A DNA stretch of 64,000 nt. It comes from Chakrabartyella piscis. Its GTDB lineage: Bacteria > Bacillota > Clostridia > Lachnospirales > Anaerotignaceae. The notes beneath the pieces are model-generated. The model saw nothing but the letters and a program-made list of their open reading frames with translations. It had not been told where the DNA came from and did no database searches. Positions 34,803 through 41,941 of the stretch are shown here, in pieces. How positions within the stretch are numbered: the stretch's first letter is position 1; every line of letters starts with the position of its first letter. The stretch is taken from NCBI GenBank assembly GCA_030067835.1, contig CP092441.1, positions 62,001 to 126,000 of the forward strand. Direction: 5' to 3'. A program made the position numbers and the translations under genes.

Positions 34803-35357
34803 ATGGCACATTGGAATTCCAGAGGTCTTAGAGGCAGTGCTTTCGAGGACTGTATCAATTTCACAAATGAACAATACCAAACAATGGGGCTTGCTTTGTT
34901 GCAAAAGGTGCCAACTCCCATTACACCTGTGCAATTCGATGGGGAGAAACACGTCATCACCTTGGCATATTTTGAAAAACAGAGTACAGTGGATTACATT
35001 GGCGTTGCACAAGGGATACCCATTTGTTTCGATGCCAAAGAAACAGGTCTTGGAAATTTGCCACTACAAAATATCCATGCACATCAGGTGGAGTTTATGG
35101 AACAATTCCAAAAACAAAAGGGACTTTCTTTCTTGTTGGTGCATTTTTCAAAAATGGATGAATATTATTTGCTGCCATTTGCCACATTGCAGAAATTTTG
35201 GCAAGCAGCACAGGCAGGTGGTCGCAAATCCATACCATACGATGCATTTGACAAACGCTATGCAATTCATATGGTAAAACAAGGTGTTTTGCATTATTTG
35301 GAAGGTGTTAGCCTCTATTTGAAGGACATAGAAAATGGTGTATTTGAAAAAAATTAA
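34803..35357 (+). CDS. recU: Holliday junction resolvase RecU
   Basis: A 184-residue protein with AAAGGAG upstream of the ATG at 34803; longer frames upstream run through repeats. It has the RecU pattern: NSRGLRGSAFEDCINFTNEQ, LALLQKVPTPITPVQFDG, AYFEKQSTVDYIGVAQGIPI, CFDAKETGLGNLPLQNIHAH and HQVEFMEQFQKQKG. The nuclease residues (Glu, Asp and the DAKET motif) are present. Resolves Holliday junctions in recombination and chromosome segregation. The usual neighbour pbp1A is not here. Confidence 0.93.
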   Translation: MAHWNSRGLRGSAFEDCINFTNEQYQTMGLALLQKVPTPITPVQFDGEKHVITLAYFEKQSTVDYIGVAQGIPICFDAKETGLGNLPLQNIHAHQVEFMEQFQKQKGLSFLLVHFSKMDEYYLLPFATLQKFWQAAQAGGRKSIPYDAFDKRYAIHMVKQGVLHYLEGVSLYLKDIENGVFEKN

Positions 35358-35365
35358 AAAAAGAA

Positions 35366-35394
35366 TTGACATTCATAAAAATTCATGATATGAT
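35366..35394 (+). promoter_or_regulatory. Promoter of tRNA-Ser
   Basis: TTGACA (35366-35371), 17-base spacer, TATGAT (35389-35394), 26 bp before the tRNA. Confidence 0.8.
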
Positions 35395-35420
35395 ATTTTG
35401 GCAGTAAGCATTATGAGTGT

Positions 35421-35508
35421 GGAGAAATACTCAAGAGGCTGAAGAGGTGCCCCTGCTAAGGGTATAGGTCGTTAACGCGGCGCGAGGGTTCAAATCCCTC
35501 TTTCTCCG
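35421..35508 (+). tRNA. tRNA-Ser (GCT)
   Basis: Class II tRNA. Acceptor GGAGAAA (35421) pairs with TTTCTCC (35501-35507), with G as discriminator. The anticodon loop CTGCTAA gives anticodon GCT. It has a long variable arm (GTATAGGTCGTTAACGCGGCGC region) and T-arm GAGGGTTCAAATCCCTC. CCA is not encoded. Confidence 0.95.
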
Positions 35509-35610
35509 TAGAGGAATCAATCAATTGGTTGGTTCCTTTTTTTATGCGGTTTTGTGTGATAATGCAATGTTATATTATGTAAAATGGATATGGCATGTAA
35601 TGGTATTAAA

Positions 35611-35637
35611 ACGGTTGATTCATGAATCAACCCTACA
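35611..35637. repeat. GTAGGG-type hairpin repeat
   Basis: ACGGTTGATTCATGAATCAACCCTAC, a perfect stem GGTTGATTCATGAATCAACC with the CCCTAC edge. It lies in a 325-bp gap between tRNA-Ser and the next gene that holds nothing else recognisable. Confidence 0.75.
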
Positions 35638-35833
35638 ATTGCGTATTTGTATTTTGTGGTACAACGATATCATAGTTCGGTTTTGCGTGGGTGGATTCCA
35701 TATCTACCTACTACAACACCACATTGTGTGAAAAAATTATCTATTTTCATTGAAATTTACGCAAATCTCTTGCAACTCCTCGGATTTTTGATATACTGAT
35801 GATATAGGTAGAGGATATGAAGGAGATGATACT

Positions 35834-36064
35834 ATGACTCATGATAAATATACCATTCAAGGTGTCAATGAAATGTGTGAACATCTGTTGGAATACAAGG
35901 ACAAAACAGACTGGCGTGTGGATTTCTATAATCTTTATGACGATTTGCTTTTGACCTTTGAAAGCGATGAAGAAACCTTGGAAAATCTAAAAGATCCAAC
36001 TACTGCTTATAATATGGTGGTAGAATGGATGGATGTTGCTTTGATGATGGGAAAAGAATATTAA
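35834..36064 (+). CDS. Small acidic protein, unknown function
   Basis: A 76-residue protein with AAGGAGATGATACT before the ATG. It is acidic, without membrane segments or cysteine motifs apart from one Cys, and has an aromatic-rich middle (DWRVDFYNLYDDLLLTFESD). Good ribosome site, start, codon use and a following terminator support a real gene. I do not recognise the family. Confidence 0.65.
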   Translation: MTHDKYTIQGVNEMCEHLLEYKDKTDWRVDFYNLYDDLLLTFESDEETLENLKDPTTAYNMVVEWMDVALMMGKEY

Positions 36065-36127
36065 GCGAAGCAAGTTCGCTCAGTGAAGAGCGAAGAATGA
36101 ATAGTGAATAGTTTGTTTGCAAACAAA

Positions 36128-36161
36128 AAGACGATATCATCAACGGTACCGTCTTTTTTTT
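36128..36161 (+). terminator. Terminator after the 76-residue gene
   Basis: AAAAAGACG... / ...CGTCTTTTTTTT with an inner GATATCATCAACGGTAC loop. Confidence 0.75.
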
Positions 36162-36433
36162 GTAAAATTATGGCGGATATGGAATCCGCCCCTACCATCT
36201 AGTTAAGATTAAAAGTTTACATTTAGTCAATGTAGAGTTGGGTCTTGACCCAACCGCACAACGGTCAAATCTACGGTGCAAAGCACCACCTTCGTTCCTT
36301 ACAAATAACGATTGTAAAGTTTTGGATTTAACAGAGTATTACAACAGCAAATGGTTTTCAACTATTCACCATGCAATCTTAGTTTTTCACTGTGGGTGAA
36401 TCCCACCTGTCATTCAGAGTGCAACGAAGAATC
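36162..36433. repeat. Intergenic region with dispersed repeats
   Basis: Contains GGCGGAT-ATGGA-ATCCGCCCCTAC (36172), GGGTCTTGACCCAACCGC (36240), and TGTCATTCAGAGTGCAACGAAGAATCTTA (36409) of the second repeat family. No gene is seen. Confidence 0.65.
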
Positions 36434-37333
36434 TTAAGTCTTTGAAACTTCCACAGGCAATTTCTCAAGCAAACCACCTTCTGTGGCAACCACAGCAGCA
36501 GAAACTTCATTTGCAATGGTCAATGCCTTCTTCCAATCCATATCCAAACGTCTGCAAGCCATAATGGCACCAATATGGGAATCACCAGCACCGATGGTAT
36601 CCACAACGTTTGCAACTGGCTTAGATGGTACAAAGATTTCGTTGGTTCCATCATAACAATAGGAGCCCTTTTCACCAAGGGTCACAACAACTGTGTTTTG
36701 TGTCAAAGCAAACAAAGCCTTAGCACCTGCTTCGTGGGATGTGGTGTGGGTATATGCCATAATTTCATCTTCATTGAGATGCAAAATAGGGTGCATTGCA
36801 AATATTCTGGCAACCAAATCCTGTGGCAATTCCATAATACGTGGACCTGAAGCAAAATAAATGGTGTAATCAGGGTGTTTCTCCAAGTAGTTTACAATTT
36901 CACCACCAGTGTATTCTTCAATTTCCAAACCACAGATGTAAACAGAATCAATGCTGTCTGTGTCAATGGTTTCCAAGTAGGATTCATAGAAAGTATACTC
37001 AATGCCATGATCCACAATGAAAGTACGTTCACCATCAGCTTCCACCATGCAATAGCAACAACCGTTTTCAGATTCTGGTCTGTGGATGTAGATGGGAACA
37101 CCACGTTTTTTGAGATGGGTGTAGACGTAATCGCCATAAATACCACCACCAACAGCAGTACAAAGGCTGTAGGGAACTTGGAAATGACGCAAAATATCAG
37201 ATGCCAAGAAAGCACAACCACCCAAAGAACGACTTTGTTTGGAAATATGCACATCTTCACCTGTTTTTGGTAGTTTTGGAATGTTGACAATGACATCCAC
37301 AACTGTGGAGCCAATGACCAGTGTTTGTTTCAT
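36434..37333 (-). CDS. PfkB-family carbohydrate kinase
   Basis: A 299-residue ribokinase-fold sugar kinase. The N-terminal TLVIGSTVVDVIVNIPKLPK and SLGGCAFLASDILRHF region binds substrate. The C-terminal DTIGAGDSHIGAIMACRR carries the GAGD anion hole and catalytic Asp. NTVVVTLGEKGSYCYDG is the other typical segment. The sugar or nucleoside specificity cannot be read. Single gene between repeat-filled gaps. Confidence 0.9.
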   Translation of the reverse strand: MKQTLVIGSTVVDVIVNIPKLPKTGEDVHISKQSRSLGGCAFLASDILRHFQVPYSLCTAVGGGIYGDYVYTHLKKRGVPIYIHRPESENGCCYCMVEADGERTFIVDHGIEYTFYESYLETIDTDSIDSVYICGLEIEEYTGGEIVNYLEKHPDYTIYFASGPRIMELPQDLVARIFAMHPILHLNEDEIMAYTHTTSHEAGAKALFALTQNTVVVTLGEKGSYCYDGTNEIFVPSKPVANVVDTIGAGDSHIGAIMACRRLDMDWKKALTIANEVSAAVVATEGGLLEKLPVEVSKT

Positions 37334-37360
37334 GAAATACCTTCTTTCTGTTATATGAAT

Positions 37361-37654
37361 GCGGAATGGTCAAGACCATTCCCTACAAGTGTATCATATT
37401 TCTATTTTCGGTTTTATATGAATGGATTCTATATCCACCCGTTTGTTTTATTGATGCCACAAATCGATTTCGTAGGGAGCGATGCCCTCATCGCTCCGTT
37501 ATTTTATTGACATCATCATTCAATTTTGTAGGGGTGGATTCCATATCCACCCGTTGCGTTATTGACACCATCATTGGATTTTGTAGGGGTGACGTTTCGT
37601 TACCCGTTAAACCCGTTTTTGATTTTTGTAGGGGTTGACATCCTCGACAACCCG
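37361..37654. repeat. Dense cluster of six hairpin repeats with different stems
   Basis: In order: GGAATGGTC-AA-GACCATTCCCTAC (37362), GAATGGATTCTATATCCACCCG (37419), GTAGGGAGCGATGCCCTCATCGCTCC (37472), TGTAGGGGTGGATTCCATATCCACCC (37527), TGTAGGGGTGACGTTTCGTTACCCG (37582), TGTAGGGGTTGACATCCTCGACAACCCG (37627). The outer edge is constant while the stem arms change together. No gene is seen. Confidence 0.8.
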
Positions 37655-37690
37655 TTTATTACAATTGCATATTGATGTTTCGTGGTAATT

Positions 37691-38173
37691 TCACATCGGT
37701 GTTTGGAATCGTTTTTGCAAAATCATAAATGTGGTGTCTGCTGTTGCAAACTTCACACTTGGGTCTTCTGCCAAATATGCTTCTCCACGAAACGTGGCAA
37801 TGGTTCTACCTGTGGATAGGGCATACACACGAAATACCACTTTTTTGTCTGCTGGTATGGATTGCAAAAATGCAATGCTCAAATTGACGGTACAAATGAT
37901 ATGATCCTTTGCAAAACAATGACAAAGCAAGCCGAATGCTGTGTCAAAAGCAGTGGTCACAAGTCCTGTGTGCCATGTACCATCGGGATGCAACTGCCAA
38001 TCCTCCACCAAAAATGTGAAAGAAGCCTCTTTCTTTGCCAAATCACAAGCGTATAACTTGGGTTTTGTCAGTGACAAAGCACCAGATTGCATCATGGGAT
38101 TGTTTGGATTTTCCAGTTGATGGAACCATGTTTCCATGTCCTCTTGTGTGGAAATGTTGTCTAAAGTAACCAT
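37691..38173 (-). CDS. PaaI-type hotdog thioesterase, copy 2
   Basis: A 160-residue protein. The ATG at 38173 is chosen for its AGGTGG site and because homology with the upstream neighbour begins there. Hotdog-fold pattern: SFTFLVEDWQLHPDGTWHTG, LVTTAFDTAFGLLCH, CTVNLSIAFLQSIPADKKVV. The acidic residue in DTAF and the HTG turn occupy the active-site position of PaaI-like acyl-CoA thioesterases. It is 13 bp downstream of a paralogue, so one operon. Confidence 0.8.
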   Translation of the reverse strand: MVTLDNISTQEDMETWFHQLENPNNPMMQSGALSLTKPKLYACDLAKKEASFTFLVEDWQLHPDGTWHTGLVTTAFDTAFGLLCHCFAKDHIICTVNLSIAFLQSIPADKKVVFRVYALSTGRTIATFRGEAYLAEDPSVKFATADTTFMILQKRFQTPM

Positions 38174-38186
38174 AAAAACCACCTTT

Positions 38187-38648
38187 CTATTGGGAAATGG
38201 CATCTGTTTCCAAGGAGAAAATCCCAGAAGCAGAAGATGCCAAGCTGTTTGTGTCAGCAAAATAAGCACCACCGTGAAAGAAAATTTGATTGGTTTGTGC
38301 TGTGATTTTGACGGTAACATGGATGGTTTTGCCAATTGTAATTGGCTTTTGGTATGCTGTTTCAGCAGAAATCAATGCTACTTTTTTACCATTCGTGAAA
38401 TATAACCCCAACAATTCCATGGTAAATTGAATTGCGGTTGCAGTCAGTCCACCATGCATACTTTTGTGTGGGTTCAATTGCCAATCCATAACAGAATAGG
38501 CAAGTGTTACTGTTTTGGTTTGTAGATCACAAGAAACGAATGTGGGTTGGAATTTGGCACCAATACCCTTGTTGCAATATGGGGAATTTGGTGCTGTCAT
38601 TTCCAAAAACCATTTTTCCATGTGTGATTGAGATGATTGTGTGTTCAT
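38187..38648 (-). CDS. PaaI-type hotdog thioesterase, copy 1
   Basis: A 153-residue protein. SVMDWQLNPHKSMHGGLTAT and AIQFTMELLGLYF carry the HGG turn of PaaI-like thioesterases, and SAETAYQKPITIGKTIHVTV is the later strand. It is homologous to the next gene (for example SVMDWQLNPH against VEDWQLHPDG), so the two arose by tandem duplication. They may form a heteromer, as hotdog enzymes work as dimers or tetramers (inference). Confidence 0.8.
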   Translation of the reverse strand: MNTQSSQSHMEKWFLEMTAPNSPYCNKGIGAKFQPTFVSCDLQTKTVTLAYSVMDWQLNPHKSMHGGLTATAIQFTMELLGLYFTNGKKVALISAETAYQKPITIGKTIHVTVKITAQTNQIFFHGGAYFADTNSLASSASGIFSLETDAISQ

Positions 38649-38689
38649 GGGAATTCCTTTCTATATGTAAATGTAATTTTTATTTATGT

Positions 38690-38945
38690 GGATTCATGAC
38701 GGTATGCATACAATGCATCCCCTACAATTGCAATATTCACGTATTCTGTCATTCTGTAAGGGCTGCCCTCATCGTCAAAGATATGGCGGTCACACGAAGT
38801 GTGATTTTGCTTGCAAAATGATGACACTATGTGGCTGCCCGTAAAGTGACGAAGAATCTTTGATTTTTGTGGCAATTCATGACGGTATGCATACAATGCA
38901 TCCCCTACGATTGCAATATTTACGTAATTTGTCATTCTGTAGGCT
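38690..38945. repeat. Two related repeat blocks upstream of the thioesterases
   Basis: ATTCATGACGGTATGCATACAATG followed by CATCCCCTAC occurs at 38694 and again at 38875, each followed by TTGCAATATT(C/T)ACGTA and TGTCATTCTGTA. Between them is TGTCATTC-type repeat sequence with AGTGACGAAGAATCTTTG. No gene is seen in this 390-bp gap. Confidence 0.7.
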
Positions 38946-39038
38946 TTGTCTACTCTTTATTATGACTGGAAAATGGTCATTTGAAAAGAGGATTTTTCAT
39001 ATTTATAGAAAAAGAGGTGTTTTTGGAGGTGTGACCAT

Positions 39039-39245
39039 ATGGAAGGCTTTTTTACTTTGGTGGGTCAAATTTTTGTAATCCTTTGCATCCAGTCGCTTTT
39101 GGAGTCTATGGTAAACACCAAAAAGCAAGCACACATCCAAAAAATCATTGGTGTGGGATGCTATGTAGCCACTTTGGTGGTTGTGGTGCAATTCATGGAA
39201 AAATATTTGATGGAGGTAATGAAAGCGGTGATGCAAATGATGTAG
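39039..39245 (+). CDS. Small membrane protein, weakly SpoIIIAC-like
   Basis: A 68-residue protein with GGAGGTGTGACCAT before the ATG. It has two hydrophobic segments (FTLVGQIFVILCIQSLL; IGVGCYVATLVVVVQFM) and a short loop between them, with a layout like SpoIIIAC-type sporulation channel subunits, but there is no spoIIIA operon here. The assignment is only a suggestion. Confidence 0.5.
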   Translation: MEGFFTLVGQIFVILCIQSLLESMVNTKKQAHIQKIIGVGCYVATLVVVVQFMEKYLMEVMKAVMQMM

Positions 39246-39277
39246 AAAGAAAAAATTCGATTAATTTGGAAAAATGA

Positions 39278-39306
39278 TTGACAAGATAGGATATGTATGT
39301 TATTAT
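39278..39306 (+). promoter_or_regulatory. Promoter of the tRNA cluster
   Basis: Consensus TTGACA (39278-39283), 17-base spacer, TATTAT (39301-39306), about 44 bp before tRNA-Thr. Confidence 0.8.
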
Positions 39307-39349
39307 CTAATTCGTGGCGTATTCATATGCTACTGATTCAATTTCATAT

Positions 39350-39422
39350 GCCGATGTGGCTCAATTGGCAGAGCAGCTGACTTGTAATCAGCAGGTTATC
39401 GGTTCGAGTCCGATCATCGGCT
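39350..39422 (+). tRNA. tRNA-Thr (TGT)
   Basis: Acceptor GCCGATG pairs with CATCGGC (39415-39421). Anticodon loop CTTGTAA gives TGT. T-arm ATCGGTTCGAGTCCGAT. No CCA encoded. Confidence 0.95.
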
Positions 39423-39622
39423 TTGATTTTTTAATCAAGGTAAACAAGGTTATTTTTTCTTTATGTTTGAAGAGTTGAAAATGATTACACTGATTAAGGT
39501 AAATTTTTTTCTTTCGTCTTTGACTACAGAAAAAACCGTTTCATCATTTTGCATTCGCATCCTCTTTGGTCACTATGTGCCCTTGGTCGGAAGCTCATAA
39601 ACGCAAAATGATTACACTATTG

Positions 39623-39703
39623 GGGTGGATTCCCGAGCGGCCAAAGGGGGCAGACTGTAAATCTGTTGCGATAGCTTCGAAGGTTCGAATCCTTCTCCGC
39701 CCA
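39623..39703 (+). tRNA. tRNA-Tyr (GTA)
   Basis: Acceptor GGGTGGA pairs with TCCGCCC (one G-U), discriminator A. Anticodon loop CTGTAAA gives GTA. Class II long variable arm and T-arm GAAGGTTCGAATCCTTC. No CCA encoded. Confidence 0.95.
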
Positions 39704-39741
39704 TTTTATTACCTTTTAAAACTGAATCAAATTTTTATTGC

Positions 39742-39815
<74 letters not shown>

Positions 39816-39932
39816 CTCAAAAACCAATCTCAATTTACGAGGTTGGTTTTTTTCATACAAACATAAAGTGATACTGCAAAACTTTAGTGGTTTATTTTGC
39901 AATGAAGAGCATCAGAAAAATAGGAGGATAGT

Positions 39933-40538
39933 ATGGATCGTGGAAATTTGAAACGCATGGCAAAAGAACAAATCAAAGGTAACATCGGTATGTTATTTGT
40001 GTGTAGTTTGTTGATGTGGTTGTGTTTGGCAGCGGTGGAATTGGTGCCTGTTTTGGGTATAGTCATCTCAGCATTGGTGACACCAGCTTTATCCATTGGA
40101 ACAATGTTGATTTATCTCAGATTGGCAGAAGGTGAGCCGGTTCGCCTTGAAACATTGATGGAAAGATTTTCTATTTTCTGGAAATGCTTTGTCACTGCAT
40201 TTTTGACGGTGCTCTATTGTTTTCTTTGGAGTTTGCTGTTTGTCATACCAGGAATCATCAAAAGCTATTCCTATTTTATGGTATATTTCATTCTTGCAGA
40301 GCATCCAGAATATTCTGCAAGCCAAGTCATCCAAGAAAGCAAACGTATGATGGATGGTCACAAAATGGAACTGTTTGTGCTTCATCTCACATTCATCCCT
40401 TGGACTTTGTTGATGATTGTGACATTTGGGATTGCTGGAATTTACGCCATTCCATATATAAATGCAACCACAGCCAATTTCTACAATGGAATCAAACCAC
40501 AGGCGATTGTGGAGCCAGCCTTAACAGAATTTGCATAA
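39933..40538 (+). CDS. DUF975 family membrane protein
   Basis: A 201-residue protein with AGGAGGATAGT before the ATG. Start MDRGNLKRMAKEQIKGNIGM, four to five membrane helices, and the family segment SYFMVYFILAEHPEYSASQV-IQESKRMMDGHK. The last helix is followed by the usual YINATTANFYNGI. The function is unknown; such proteins are common in Firmicutes. Confidence 0.85.
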   Translation: MDRGNLKRMAKEQIKGNIGMLFVCSLLMWLCLAAVELVPVLGIVISALVTPALSIGTMLIYLRLAEGEPVRLETLMERFSIFWKCFVTAFLTVLYCFLWSLLFVIPGIIKSYSYFMVYFILAEHPEYSASQVIQESKRMMDGHKMELFVLHLTFIPWTLLMIVTFGIAGIYAIPYINATTANFYNGIKPQAIVEPALTEFA

Positions 40539-40540
40539 AA

Positions 40541-40580
40541 AATAAGAGAGCATTTCTACAGATATGAGTGGAAATGTTCT
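40541..40580 (+). terminator. Terminator after the DUF975 gene
   Basis: AGAGAGCATTTC / GAAATGTTCTCT arms followed by TTTGTATTTT. Confidence 0.75.
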
Positions 40581-40599
40581 CTTTTGTATTTTGGGTATG

Positions 40600-40728
40600 A
40601 CTGGATGGGAAACCCATCCCCTACAAGAATATCGAAGGTATTGAGGTTTTGATGCAACGTCAAGCATTTGATGAATGGGAAACATCTTTTATGAATCCAA
40701 TGTAGGGGTGATTCCATATCCACCCTTA
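40600..40728. repeat. Two hairpin repeats between convergent genes
   Basis: GACTGGATGGGAAACCCATCCCCTAC (40600) and TGTAGGGGTGATTCCATATCCACCC (40702). The second has a mismatch in the stem. Confidence 0.75.
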
Positions 40729-40734
40729 GATGCT

Positions 40735-41616
40735 TTAAGATGTTTTTTTACCAATCTTCAACTGTGACAAAATCACACCCACAAACACCACCAAACCGCC
40801 AATGAGCACACGCCAAGTAAAGGCTTCACCAAAGAGCATAATGGAAAAGACAAAGGCAAATACGCTTTCTGTGGAGACCAAAATAGCAGCGTGGCTATCG
40901 GAGGTATATTTCTGTGCAAAGTTTTGCAAGGTATAAGCGACTGTTGTATTGATGATGGCAAGGTACAAAACGCCCAAAACCCCTTCTTTTGGGAATGCAG
41001 TTGGCATTTCTTCAAATAGCAAAGCAAACACCAAAGCCAACACACCTGTTGTCAAATAGGAGTAAAAGGAAATGGCAAATGGATTGTGTTTGGTGACAAA
41101 ATAGCCAGTTGCCACAACCACAAGTGCATATGCAAAAGCACCCACCAAGGAAAGGGCATCACCCAATGCAATGGTAAAAGTGTCTGTCAAAGCGATGATA
41201 CCAACACCAAAAATCACAATTAGACCAGATACAAGGGTTTGCAAACTTGGTTTTTTCTTAGAAACCAACCAAGAAAGCAGTGGAACAATGGCAACATACA
41301 TTGCCAAAATAAAGGCTTGTTTGGAAGGTGTGGTATAACGCAGAGCAATGACTTGAAAGGGCAACATAAAGAACATAATGCTACCAATGACAACACCACC
41401 AACCAGTTCCCCTTTGCCAGCATGATGCACATGTCTACGAAACAGGAAATAGATGAGCACAGAAGCCAAGCAAAAACGCATTGCAATCAAATAAAAAGGT
41501 GTGAAATGCACCACTGCAATGTCAGCAGCAATAAACCCACCACCCCAAAACATGGCTGCAAAGAGCAAACATACATCTGCTATCAAAATTTGTTTCTTTT
41601 CGCTGTATTGTTCCAT
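40735..41616 (-). CDS. EamA/DMT-family transporter
   Basis: A 293-residue protein with ten hydrophobic helices arranged as two EamA halves. Typical pieces: LLFAAMFWGGGFIAADIAVV, FYLIAMRFCLASVLIYFLF, YTLQNFAQKYTSDSHAAILV with STESVFAFVFSIMLFGEAFT. Drug/metabolite or amino-acid export is the usual role; the substrate cannot be read. Confidence 0.9.
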   Translation of the reverse strand: MEQYSEKKQILIADVCLLFAAMFWGGGFIAADIAVVHFTPFYLIAMRFCLASVLIYFLFRRHVHHAGKGELVGGVVIGSIMFFMLPFQVIALRYTTPSKQAFILAMYVAIVPLLSWLVSKKKPSLQTLVSGLIVIFGVGIIALTDTFTIALGDALSLVGAFAYALVVVATGYFVTKHNPFAISFYSYLTTGVLALVFALLFEEMPTAFPKEGVLGVLYLAIINTTVAYTLQNFAQKYTSDSHAAILVSTESVFAFVFSIMLFGEAFTWRVLIGGLVVFVGVILSQLKIGKKTS

Positions 41617-41941
41617 AAATATCTCCTACTATCTTTGTCTTTGGTGGATTGAAATGTATCAAAACTATATCATTTCTTTTGACAAAATACAAGATAAATT
41701 CTTTGAAATTTCCAAATATTTGCAGATGTGAAATAAATCCAAATAGAGAGTAATGATTTTATGGGATAACCCAATGACGAAGTGGTATCAAACGGGTCGA
41801 TGAGGGCATCGACCCCTACGCTATTCTATGAATCCTTTTATTATGAATTGGGACATTAAAATCATCAGAAACATTGATTTTTCAAGGATTTAGGGGTACA
41901 ATGCAACTAGAAAACACTTGTGTCCACTAGGAGGTTATCAT
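41617..41941. other. Intergenic region with one hairpin repeat
   Basis: AACGGGTCGATGAGGGCATCGACCCCTACG at 41791 is a GTAGGGG-type unit. The TAGGAGG site of the lipoprotein gene lies at the right end. Nothing else is seen. Confidence 0.6.

Noticed and set aside
37361-37654. CRISPR-like array of short palindromes
   Set aside because: Units share only the edge, spacing is irregular, and the inner sequences are palindromic stems, not spacers.
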